Below, in pieces: positions 11,944 to 21,125 of a stretch of DNA of 64,000 nucleotides (the first letter of the stretch is position 1; each line of letters begins with the position of its first letter). Both the position numbers and the translations under genes were made by a program. The notes under the pieces are model-generated. The model was not told the DNA's origin. It ran no database searches and worked only from the letters and a program-made list of their open reading frames with translations. The DNA lies in assembly GCA_964023275.1 (NCBI GenBank), contig OZ029927.1:5875715-5939714 (forward strand). Reading direction: 5' to 3'. Source of the stretch: Norana najaformis. Taxonomy: Eukaryota > Annelida > Clitellata > Crassiclitellata > Hormogastridae.

Positions 11944-12116
11944 TGATGTCAAGTACTGGTTTAAGTGTCGAAGAAGCTGGTAGCTTTGTGACAAGCCGAC
12001 TGTATTCGAAAGATTTAGCGACTGAATCTTGGTAGAAGTCAGAGTTCGCAGCAACAATTCAACTCCAGTTGATCCAATCATATTTAGGGCGATTTCCAAT
12101 CTGGTTATACTCATTC
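11944..12116 (-). CDS. TONSL: TONSL exon H (LRR)
   Basis: A 173-nt exon with acceptor GTCTACAG|GA and preferred donor ACATCA|GTAGGT. Two bases complete a Gly codon, then MSITRLEIALNMIGSTGVEL, KIQSLNLSN and LLRHLNQYLTS follow. These are the next TONSL LRRs (L-x-x-L-x-I/L-x-x-N-x-I-G). An alternative donor four bases downstream (G|GTAGTT) would end in phase 1 and put the next exon out of frame, so the GTAGGT site is preferred. It sits between an LTR/LINE-filled intron of 13.7 kb and a short 2.5 kb intron. Confidence 0.88.
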
Positions 12117-12190
12117 CTGTAGACAAAATAGGGAGAAAGTGAAAATGACTTTAACGCTGGTCAAAATAGGACAGTAACCAAGATAAACTG

Positions 12191-12411
12191 GGACGTGGTG
12201 GTGTAGTGGTATGGTCTGTGCCTCGTAACTGGAGGGTTGCAGGTTCGAATCTGCCACAAGCCACTGCATAGTGACCTTGGACAAGTTGCTCACCCACAAT
12301 TGTCTATCAGGAAGGCAACGGGAAACCACCTCACTCATCTCATCCCCAGGTGGCATAAAGCCAAAGGACCTGCCTTTGGACAAAGAACTCATCATCATCA
12401 TCATCATCAAG
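12191..12411 (+). mobile_element. tRNA-derived SINE, first family
   Basis: Sister of 4795-4997. A-box ggtggtgtagtggtatgg, B-box gcaggttcgaatctg (a near-perfect pol III B box), a caccttgg-like core gaccttggacaagttgctca, then ggcaacgggaaaccacctca and a longer (atc)n tail. Flanks contain only a weak possible duplication. It lies about 75 bp upstream of TONSL exon H, so it occupies the acceptor side of that intron. Confidence 0.85.
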
Positions 12412-13965
12412 ACAAGGGAGACAACTTAAGGTCTGCCATTTTGTATATATGTCTGAATGCATTCATGTATTCACATGAGCACTTAAAAAAGGTGCTATGT
12501 AAACTCTCGGATACATACAAGTGTGCTGTTAATGGCTCGCTGTGGTCAACTTTGGACCTAAGTTGAGTATTCCTTGGATCTATACTTCTGATAGGCTTAG
12601 TATGATGCAAAATAACAGTAAGGGTCCAATGATCAAATGCAATACAGCGCGAATAGAATCAGGCCAAGAACCGACCCTCTTGTGGAATGCAATATGCACA
12701 TGTAGACTACTGTGACCTCAATGATCCAATGCTGACGTGTTGTGACCGATCTGTCAGGTAACAGCGGATCCAGTCCAGTGCAAAGCAGCTGATGCCGAAG
12801 TTCTTCTGCAGCCTCATGATGAGTGTTGCTTTGTTGGTTGTAGAGAAGGCAGCGGAGAGGTCAAGGCCTATAAGTACGGCAGATTGATGTCGCTTGGAAG
12901 CAGTGTAGACATCATCAAGGATCTTCAATAAGGCCGTTTCAGTTGAGTGATACCCATGATAAGCTGACTGATGACTTAAAATTACAGGAGCTAATGATGC
13001 AAATCAAGAGAAGAGCCAGGAAAACAGTATTTTCGCCAGTGTGTGTAAGTTTGAGATTGGCCTATATAGTTGGAGGGATCATCCAGATCAAGAAATTCCT
13101 TCCTCAGCACAGGCATAAGAAAGGCAGGTCTGCAGGAGGCTGGAAACTGTCTGCAGCTGAAAGACAAATTGCAGAGACGAATGATGATTGGAGTGAACAA
13201 GTCTGCAAACTACTTTAACAGGGACGATGGGAAACAATCCATCAGAGATGATTTTCCTGGCAAGGATGACAGTAGTTTGAAGGTTTCCACAGGCTGACAT
13301 GAGTGTTGACATAGTCCCTATCTGAAGCAAGAGGGTCCATGGGTTGTCCAGACAGCTGCTTGTCAATCGATGCCTTCAGTGACTTGATCTTGTTGATGAA
13401 GATGTCTGAGAAGTGGCATAGCATTTCCGACATTCTTCAGTCAGTAACACCTCAGATGGTAGGTACTGTGAATGCAGCACATCCTTCATTGCACACCACT
13501 GCTGATGAGATCCGTTAGGCTTTTCCAATATGGCGACACTGTAATGTTGTCGGCATGATTCTTTGATGAGTCTGTTGGCATTCCAGCATGCTGACTGATA
13601 CGTGCAGTAGAAAAGTTCGTTGTTGGTAGCCTTCCATCGCCTTCAAAGTAGTTTTGCATCTGCAGCCTCTGCAGACAGCCAGCGACTGATCTCCTTTCCT
13701 GGACACTTCATGAGTTTCATAAGCAGAGCCAAGCAGGTCCAAAGCAATCGGTGACAACATCGTCTATCTGTACTGAGTAAAGCCATCAGGGGTGTCATCA
13801 GGCGCCAAAAACAGTGACGAATTGATCAACACTTGTCAGAAGGAGTCAAGATCAAGTGTTTTCAACTTCCAGTAGATGACTGTAATTGGTTGTCTTCTGT
13901 TGAGGCATCTTGCAACCATCCACCTCAACAGACTGTGGTCGGGTATTCTGTGGCTGTTGCACACC

Positions 13966-15377
13966 TGTAACAAAAATTGCAATAGCGCCAGGCAAGACTG
14001 AGCTTAGTCGGGTAAAGAATACAGTAGTGATTATGATAGTTTTATTGATCGATGTCGGCTGCTGTATGAGCGCTAGGCTAGGCCGGGCGACGGTGATTGA
14101 CGCTAGCAATGGATGCCGCTCGCGCCTAAGAGCTGGAGTAGGCGGGAACAAGAAGCGCGCCGAACGATGAATGACGTGTAAAGTTGCCGCTCGCGCCTAG
14201 GATTTGGAGGGAAACAAGCCCGCCTAAGTTGGCGTGCGCGCGCGAACGATGCGAGGGAAGAAGAGCCGCCAATAGATGGAGCGAAAGAAGAGGCGCGTAC
14301 AAGGACGTGGGAGAGTTGGCGCCTAGTCAAAAGCGCGCGGGTATCTCCTATATAAAGAACGCAGTTGGAGCTCGATCGAACGATTGCTCTCTTGGCGCTA
14401 CAGTAGTTGGCGGACGGAAAAGAATCTTCTTGGAGCTCACGTTGCGGTAGTTTATTGCGCAAGTTGTGTGTCCTAGCTGATGTTCGTTGTGGATTATTTT
14501 TGCCGTCGATGTGCTTAGTCAATACGCTGTCGTTGGGAAGTATACGGGATTTTTCTCGGATATACTCTGTCGTCGCCGTGTCAACGACGAGTTCGCCATT
14601 TTAAGCAGGGAGTTAAATCTTTTCTTTTATGTGTAAATTGTGGGCGAAATCCTTGAGCTCATGTCAGGCAGCCAATTTTCTATTAGATCGAAGGTTTAGA
14701 GTTCGATTTTAGCAATTGTTGTAAATAAGAACACTTGAGGTTTAACGAACTTGTAATTAGTAAAGAGTTGAGATTAACTAATACAATTAATTAAAATTGA
14801 ATATATTAATTAAGAATAAACTGGTAAAATGAAAGAAATGGCTGAATCAGATTTCCGTAATGTAGTAGAGTCTTTACTTGCTTCATTCTCTGCACTGAGA
14901 GAAGATTTAGCAGAGCGCCAGAATCAATTGATAGAGAGCCAGGTACAATTACGAAGGGAATTGATAGAGCGCCAAGCAGAGATAGAACACAAATTAGATC
15001 AAATTCATGTAGCACCTATGTCGGACATTATGCAGCGCTCGAGTTTAGAAACAGAAAAGTCTGGCGGGAAAGCCACCACGAACCCTTACGCTCTAGCAGA
15101 GGGGGTAGCGGCCCATCCGGCTGCCGCGGACAACAATTGGCCATCTGGTGATCGAATGGCAGAAGAATCTAAGCAACTTCCGGTCTTTCGCAGAAGTTTA
15201 AGATTGAGTTCGAAACCGCCCACTTATTATGGAACGGGTGCTGTACGAAGTCGAATTGCAAGTTCGTCTGACCAGGATTCGAACCCACTACCGTCACCTG
15301 GTGATTCCTCAGTTCTTTCCTCCGGGCTTTCCCGACAGCTAACGGTGGCGTCACACCACGCACCCAAAACCGTTACA
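13966..15377 (+). repeat. 5' LTR (1.41 kb)
   Basis: Starts TGTAAC, ends GTTACA, immediately before the primer-binding site. Contains a TATA box and an AATAAA at 14815-14820. Its last 333 bp recur at 15585-15917. LTRs this long are uncommon. The only other copy in the window is the truncated 3' LTR. Confidence 0.68.
14349..14357 (+). promoter_or_regulatory. TATA box of the LTR promoter
   Basis: tatataaag in a GC-rich stretch (cgcgggtatctcc upstream), about 385 bp into the LTR, the expected place for a U3 promoter. Transcription would run on the plus strand, antisense to TONSL. Inferred from position and motif only. Confidence 0.5.
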
Positions 15378-15944
15378 ACTGGCACCAGAAGTGGGGTTTT
15401 GGATTTGATAGATGAGGAGGAAGAATTAGGAATAAGAACGGAAAATGTTGTTAAAACGTTGAACAATTTGTCTGGTGAGGTAAGTGACACTGATACGATC
15501 ATATATGATGTTCTAGGAGAGATTGGTATGGAAGAAGAAGAGGAAGAGGTAACTAAGGATAATATAAAAATTAGGCCTAATGTGTTAGAAACAGAAAAGT
15601 CTGGCGGGAAAGCCACCACGAACCCTTACGCTCTAGCAGAGGGGGTAGCGGCCCATCCGGCTGCCGCGGACAACAATTGGCCATCTGGTGATCGAATGGC
15701 GGAAGAATCTAAGCAACTTCCGGTCTTTCGCAGAAGTTTAAGATTGAGTTCGAAACCGCCCACTTATTATGGAACGGGTGCTGTACGAAGTCGAATTGCA
15801 AGTTCGTCTGACCAGGATTTGAACCCACTACCGTCACCTGGTGATTCCTCAGTTCTTTCCTCCGGGCTTTCCCGACAGCTAACGGTGGTGTCACACCACG
15901 CACCCAAAACCGTTACACACCTTTCCATTCTAGATCAATGTTGA
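14829..15944 (+). CDS. Open reading frame of the LTR element (gag-like N-terminus, partly duplicated)
   Basis: 371 codons with ATG at 14829, nine bases after AATAAA. The first about 70 residues form a charged coiled coil (RQNQLIESQVQLRRELIERQ). Residues about 73-183 are repeated at 253-363 because the frame runs through both copies of the 333-bp LTR end; the spacing is exactly 540 bp, so frame is kept. Between them lies an acidic internal segment (DLIDEEEELG; GEIGMEEEEEEV). The frame crosses the LTR end and primer-binding site and runs out into flanking DNA. It may be the start of gag or a chance open frame. No protease, RT or integrase remains. Confidence 0.4.
   Translation: MKEMAESDFRNVVESLLASFSALREDLAERQNQLIESQVQLRRELIERQAEIEHKLDQIHVAPMSDIMQRSSLETEKSGGKATTNPYALAEGVAAHPAAADNNWPSGDRMAEESKQLPVFRRSLRLSSKPPTYYGTGAVRSRIASSSDQDSNPLPSPGDSSVLSSGLSRQLTVASHHAPKTVTTGTRSGVLDLIDEEEELGIRTENVVKTLNNLSGEVSDTDTIIYDVLGEIGMEEEEEEVTKDNIKIRPNVLETEKSGGKATTNPYALAEGVAAHPAAADNNWPSGDRMAEESKQLPVFRRSLRLSSKPPTYYGTGAVRSRIASSSDQDLNPLPSPGDSSVLSSGLSRQLTVVSHHAPKTVTHLSILDQC
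15585..15917 (+). repeat. Truncated 3' LTR
   Basis: 333 bp matching 15045-15377 with three substitutions, ending GTTACA next to the right copy of the cacc duplication. The near-identity implies a fairly young insertion, later deleted. Confidence 0.68.
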
Positions 15945-16399
15945 ATTCACTCTGGAAATGACCAGATCAAGCAGACTGTCACCGGTCGGCCCAGTATGTG
16001 TTGGACCGGATATGATCTGCTTCAAACCGAAGACACCAAGTACGGTGGTTAGACTGTCGCTGATGTATGATGAGTTGTTTCCAGGGCAGTTAAGTCTCTG
16101 CAGATAGTGATATGTCTTTGGTCACATCTGACCTGATGTGACTTAATGTCCTGATAAGATAGAAACAAGATTTGCAATGATTTATTATGTGGGACAAAAT
16201 GTTACATTACTGACCAGAGTTACCTTTTGTTTTGACAGTGTTTAATATTGGAACAGCACTTCCAGCAAGGTCCATGCTGGAATGAGAATGGAAAAGCACA
16301 GGCCTAGGCATGAGCCAAACATGACTGCCTCAGATTTATCTGGATTTATGGCCAAACCATTGAAGCAGACCCACACATGAATGGCACACAGGTACTCCT

Positions 16400-16884
16400 C
16401 AAGTTTTACCTTGGCAGACTGATCAGCCAGTGACAGTGATTGGTTATGCAGTTGAATGATGAAGTTTTACCTTGGCAGACTGATCAGCCAGTGACAGTGA
16501 TTGGCTATGCGGTTGAACGATGAAGTTTTACCTTGGCAGACTGATCAGCCAGTGACAGTGATTGGTTATGCGGTTGAATGATGAAGTTTTACCTTGGCAG
16601 ACTGATCAGCCAGTGACAGTGATTGGTTATGCGGTTGAATGATGAAGTTTTACCTTGGCAGACTGATCAGCCAGTGACAGTGATTGGTTATGCGGCTGAA
16701 CGATGAAGTTTTACCTTGGCAGACTGATCAGCCAGTGACAGTGATTGGTTATGCGGTTGAATGATGAAGTTTTACCTTGGCAGACTGATCAGCCAGTGAC
16801 AGTGATTGGTTATGCGGTTGAATGATGAAGTTTTACCTTGGCAGACTGATCAGCCGGTGACAGTGATTGGTTATGCGGCGGATT
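16400..16884. repeat. 61-bp minisatellite grown from LINE coding sequence
   Basis: Eight tandem copies of a 61-bp unit. Starts fall at 16400, 16461, 16522, 16583, 16644, 16705, 16766 and 16827 (last copy incomplete). Each begins near gaagttttaccttggcagac and includes tgatcagccagtgacagtga. Copies differ at one or two bases. On the minus strand a unit reads HNQSLSLADQSAKVKL, the segment just after the YADD box of a LINE, and the flanks continue the same LINE (EEYLCAIHVWVCFNGLAI on the lower-coordinate side). The array therefore arose inside the element. At 61 bp each added copy shifts frame. Confidence 0.92.
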
Positions 16885-17215
16885 GGTGACGTGAAGACTG
16901 CAAATAATAAAGAGCCGAGGACAGATCCCTCTGGAACACCATCACTGCGAACAGAAGGGTCAGATTGAGCAGTACCAAAGCCATCGTGCTGAGGCTGATT
17001 ACAGAGGTAAGAAGCTAGCCAGTTTAAGGCAGCCCTAGACACACCAAAGCTTTTGCTGATTCTAGAGAGAAGTACTTGGTGGGTCAACAGTGTCAAAAGC
17101 AGCACTAAGGTCAAGGCATATTGAAAAGTACATCTCTCCAGTATCAAGAGATGAGAAGATGCAGTCTAGTGTGAACGCAAAAGCAGTTTCAGCGCAGTAG
17201 CATTCATGTTAAGGA

Positions 17216-17453
17216 ATGAAGTTAGGATATGAAGTAGCATGACGGAAAGAGAGCAGTGGGAAGACCGAAAAGAAGATGGATAGATTGCCTTGAAGAGGAT
17301 CTGAAAGGTGCCGGAGTTACTATCTATGGGAAAACGGAGGGCAGACGGAGAATGACCCTTGAGGAGATGGCCGGGAAACGAGATTTGTGGAGGGGTGTCA
17401 TAGAGAAATCAACGACTGGATACAGTCCAGAGATGATTACATGACATGACATG
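17216..17453 (+). mobile_element. 5'-truncated RTE-like LINE tail inserted in the CR1-like LINE
   Basis: Reads GRPKRRWIDCLEEDLKGAGV, then RDLWRGVIEKS, the typical C-terminal GRP.RRW.D..EDL...R..WR motif, and ends in a (catga)n tail. Flanks catgttaaggaa and catgtaaggaa look like a slightly eroded duplication. The CR1-like frame resumes on both sides. 17760-18165 holds nothing recognised. Confidence 0.72.
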
Positions 17454-18164
17454 ACATGTAAGGAAGACATTTAAAAATCTTAGAAATGTTACTGAGGTTG
17501 AACAGGGGGCAAAAATTTGAGAGGGTGTTGGTGTCCAGGTCATGCTGTTTAAGTAAAGGCATAACTAATGCAGATTTAAAACACGATGGGAAACAGTCTT
17601 CAAAAACATACAAGTAGGCCACTATGCAATAAGGTGGGAGAAAAGACCAGAACAAGAAACAGTGAGTGATGCAGATACGATATCCACTGGAGAGAATTTA
17701 GGGACAAAGTGATCAAGAAGAGACAGCAGGTGGCACAGTAAAAGCCAGGTAACATGCAGATTTCAGGAGTCAAGCTTTCAGAACTGCATGTTCCTGAGTC
17801 ACTTGCTACAAGAATACACAGAATATCTTAACATTTTATGTGTATGCATATATCCTACTTAGGTTTGTGAACATGTACATATTTTCGGCATCACTATAAT
17901 ACATCTATCTGTTGACTTCAGTTTCAAAAATATAAATTAGAATTTGTAACTAATAAAAAGCCAAATAAAAGTCATGAAACATTTAAAACAGTATAAATTT
18001 AAATGACAGGTGCTTTATGTGTTACCATTAAAAGCACTTGACAAAAGATTAGTTTCAAGTTAGTTTCACATGAACATCCACTAAGTTTATTTCCACAAAT
18101 GATATATATAAATGTCACAAGAGTCCATAGCAATACAGAGTGAATTATATATTACTTAATGCAT

Positions 18165-18420
18165 AGAGTCCACACGGGTAATTGTAATTTGAGATTTATA
18201 AAGCGCCTCTTAGAGGATAAACTCAACAGAGGTGCTTCCGACCTGTAGGAGTAAAATCACTGTTAAACAGTACAGTCTTCAGGTGCCTACGGAATGCTGA
18301 GAGGGGAAGAGAAAGGAGCTCAAGTCGCAATTCTTGAGGAAGACGATTCCAGCAAGTGAGACCAACGTAGGTGAAGGCAATGAGGTCCTGCATCAAAGTG
18401 TCTGTCAAACATAAAGAGAA
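18165..18420 (-). mobile_element. LINE 3' end
   Basis: Minus strand reads AFTYVGLTCWNRLPQELRLE, then LSAFRRHLKTVLFNSDF and a stop, followed by gaggcgctttataaatctca and attacaatt. The WNxLPxxLR...F+xxLKTxLF ending plus a gcgctttataaa 3' UTR marks the last 60 codons of CR1/L2-like LINEs here. Confidence 0.75.
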
Positions 18421-18479
18421 ATAGGTTATTTTCTGCTGTTTTTGGTTTTTGACTTGTTTCTTTCATATGAAATCTATGA

Positions 18480-19530
18480 TTCTTCTGAAAGGAATTACTT
18501 CAATGTGTTCTGTGTTTTGTTCCTCTAAACAGTAATATTGCCGCATCTATACATTCAGAACTTCTGTCGGTGATATTTTAACAGCATCAGCTACAGTGTC
18601 TTCATTGTCATCATTATTTAAGCCTGTGTTGGAGCTCTTGCTGTCCGATTTAGCCTTACAACCCAATAGTGTTTCTTCCTCAGACAAAAATTTGGAAACA
18701 TGACGTCTTTGTCCAAGTTCAGCCAATCAGTTACTTCTTCTGGTGACCTATCCAAACTGAAATCCTTCATGAAGTTCCAGAGAAACGTAGTGTTTTCTTT
18801 AGATTATTTGCTTCTTGTTCTGAAAAACCTGAAAAATTAGGCTCTAAATCTGAGGTATTTGAGAAGTCCTCACCTGTACCTTTGTCTAAAGAAAACTGCT
18901 TGTGGTTTCACTCCATCTCAAGCTGTTTTTAACTAAAAAATTACTTCTTTGATTTTTAATCGTTTCAGAAATTCTGAAATTCTAGAAGACGCGCAAGACA
19001 CTATTTCTGAAATCAGCTCCCGCATCTACTTTTGTCTAAAAATTTGAATTATTCCTAGATCTAATGGTTGAATTTTTGAGGAGGTGTTCTTGAATTCTGC
19101 CATTCCCTGACACTAATGTGAATCTGCTGGAGGATGGGCAGGACAATAAACATAAAATAAAAGATTCTTCTTTTGCATATGCTCACAAATGGGTCAGACA
19201 AAATCATTATGGAATCAGTCATCAAAAATGTCTATAGTCATCCACCCATTTTCGCTAAGTGGACAAATCAGAGGCAGGTTGGTTCTGGTCAAATGATTAA
19301 AACAACAGTCTGTGAAAACAACCATCAAGAAGAAGTGGAAGTTTATGGCTGCCCATCTTATCTGTACAAAACAACAGTTACTCGGTCTTTTAATTTTTTC
19401 AGACTAGCTGTTCTGTGACTTTCATAATTGAATGCTAAAGTTTAAACTGGCAGTAGTTTCACAAATAAACCTGTTTCATCACAGTTACAACTTTGTTCTA
19501 CATGGTAATTTCGTGTCAAGAAAGGGGTTC
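18480..19530. other. No recognised gene
   Basis: Long plus-strand open patches (for example FKPVLELLLSDLALQPNSV near 18620-18690 and an 81-codon frame at 19173-19418) look like an eroded coding sequence with stops. I cannot name a family and no splice structure links them to TONSL. Confidence 0.35.
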
Positions 19531-20405
19531 GGTAGTGCTGCATGATCTCGCCACACCTATTCAACATCCTGGTAAAGATGGTCATGAGGACGGTTATGAT
19601 GGTGGATTCAAATAGGAGGGAGAAGAGTTACAAATCTCCGATATGCTGATGACATTGTTCTGTTGGTAATCTTGAAAGCAGAGCTACAGGAGATAGTGGA
19701 TCGTCTAGATCGAACCAACAGGAACCAGGGTCTGTCGATCAATGTCGACAAAATCAAGATTGTAGTAACAAATGGTACAACCTGCATCAACTTGAGCAGG
19801 TTTACATATTTCCATATCTTGGCTCACTGATAACCAAAGACTCTGAGTGCTGTAAAGAAGTTCGGTCAAGACCGGCAAAAGGACACTGTGTTGGGGCAGC
19901 ATTAAAAATGTATGGAAAAGTCACGGCATATTGTTTGCAATATAGTACTTATGAAAACTCTTGTGTGGCCAGTGGCACAGGAGGCCTACAGATGTGACAG
20001 CTAGAAAATAAAGAAAGATGAAGAGGCAAGAATCAGCGCATCTGAAATGAAGTGTCTGCGGCAGATTCTTAGAGTACCGAGGACTGCTAGGAAGACAAAT
20101 GAGTGGGTCTTAGAATGGCAGGAGTAGAGAGAAGTCTGCTTGGATTAATCAAAAAGAGGAAGCTTTTCTGGGCATGTGCTGTGAAAGAGTGGAGACTGCT
20201 TACAGAAAGAGATCATCCAAGGCACAATTCCTGGATCCTGAGCTCAGGGAAGACCCAAGATGACATGGATCGATAACATCAAGTTGAAAACTAAAGTACT
20301 GTTTGACCAGTTATTACATGAAACAAGGGACAGAAGCAGAAGACACAAAACTGTCTGTGGTGCAGCCAATCCTTGGCTCAAGGATGGTTAAAGACAAGAC
20401 AAGAC
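19530..20405 (+). mobile_element. RTE/L1-like LINE fragment with (gacaa)n tail
   Basis: Frames carry a palm remnant (LQISDMLMTLF, an eroded YADDIVL), FPYLGSLITKDSECCKEVRS, RMAGVERSLLGLIKKRKLFW and a GRP-type tail, then gacaagacaagacagg. The order and sequence match the near-intact copy at 49735-52925, identifying the same family. Many frameshifts. Old copy. Confidence 0.72.
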
Positions 20406-20760
20406 AGGACATAGTCAGACAATGTTAGATTCAGGAGATTGTTGTAGAAGTTGCTGACTTGAGCAGGATGTGGTAGATCTTGGTGACAACGACTGCTGAT
20501 GACGATCTTGCAAATCGTACCAGTTGAACCTGACACAGGGATATGCAAAGCGTTTCTGTCGCAGGACGGATGCAGATGTTTAGTGAGGACTCGTAGATGA
20601 CAGTGATGGCACCACCAGCTATGGAGCAACCTGTGGTTCTGTGATGGTGAACATGAAGAACAGAAGCCTTCCAAAGCAATGTCTTGTTTGATGCAGTCAA
20701 GTGTGTCAGCATCAATCCACATTTCACAGAGTGCCACATGTCCAGTTGTTCGTCTTTGAT
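20405..20760 (-). mobile_element. LINE endonuclease fragment
   Basis: Minus strand reads ALCEMWIDADTLDCIKQDIA, and in the next frame VLHVHHHRTTG, AITVIYESS and LVRFARSSSAVVV. It corresponds segment by segment to the endonuclease at 57598-58662 (TETWITSDASTCIKQGVAPE). Frameshifted and truncated. 20760-21080 shows no recognised gene; 21070-21125 is an (aata)n run. Confidence 0.65.
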
Positions 20761-21125
20761 CAGGTCATGAGTAGTTGTGACCGATGGAGAGCTAACTGGA
20801 TGTAAAAACTTCTGAAGTAAATGGACGATGGTTTCAACGTTGGCATCTGGACTCTGGAAAGATGTGCCTGGATTGCATTCAATATCTCCTCACACATGCA
20901 AAAGAGCGATGACTGCAAAGTATCCTTAGTGTCAAGGGTGAAAGGCTGGCCCACACGAGACCATAGCACACCACGTGTAATGTTATGCAGTGCAGTTTAC
21001 GTGGCCAGAAATGCTTGCAAGAGCAGATTGTATCACTCCGATGTCCCAAAATTCTGCAAGCTGTTTCCAAAATAAAATTTAATAAATAAATTAATATTAA
21101 TTAATAAATAAATAATTAAATAAAT

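Larger units (their letters stand above)
13966..15917 (+). mobile_element. LTR retrotransposon, internally deleted
   Basis: Begins TGTAAC and ends GTTACA, flanked by a 4-bp duplication cacc (13962-13965, 15918-15921). The 5' LTR is 13966-15377 (1.41 kb), ending ccgttaca. After two bases comes a primer-binding site beginning TGGCACCAGAAGTGGG at 15380, whose complement resembles a tRNA-Leu 3' end. About 200 bp of internal sequence follows, then a 333-bp piece identical to the last 333 bp of the LTR apart from three bases. This is best explained by one deletion that removed most of the interior and the front of the 3' LTR. The region 14060-14450 is strikingly CpG- and GC-rich compared with its surroundings. 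Confidence 0.78.
12640..16200 (-). mobile_element. L2/CR1-like LINE copy split by an LTR element
   Basis: A decayed minus-strand LINE. From its 5' side: an endonuclease segment (ISGPTHTG...DLVIS-like, about 16110-15925), the EN-RT linker (near 13900-13500), FINKIKSLKASIDKQLSGQPM (about 13420-13340), and reverse transcriptase ending KILDDVYTASKRHQSAVLIG, DLSAAF and SQHVSIGSLRSQ (12928-12707). It is the same family as the better copies at 30365-32395 and 57598-58700. The LTR element at 13966-15917 sits inside it, and linker and endonuclease resume on either side. Frameshifted throughout. Confidence 0.75.
16250..17760 (-). mobile_element. CR1-like LINE reverse transcriptase, interrupted
   Basis: Minus-strand RT in pieces: FPSCFKSALVMPLLKQHDLD and LSNFCPLFNLSNISKIF (17655-17460), FGVSRAALNWLASYLCNQP and GVPEGSVLGSLLFAVF (17147-16833), then, past the minisatellite, CAIHVWVCFNGLAINPDKSE (about 16380-16290). 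An RTE tail at 17216-17453 and the minisatellite interrupt it. The GxPQGSVLG box is changed to GVPEGS. Confidence 0.78.

Noticed and set aside
11939-11945. Alternative donor G|GTAGTT for TONSL exon H
   Set aside because: It ends in phase 1, which puts exon I out of frame; the GTAGGT donor four bases upstream gives phase 0 and a continuous LRR.
14060-14450. CpG-rich block as a host gene promoter/CpG island
   Set aside because: It lies inside a TG...CA LTR with TSD, TATA box and a following primer-binding site, so it is best read as the element's own U3 region.
16400-16884. Regularly spaced repeats as a CRISPR array
   Set aside because: Units are contiguous 61-bp copies with no unique spacers, derived from LINE coding sequence in a eukaryotic intron.
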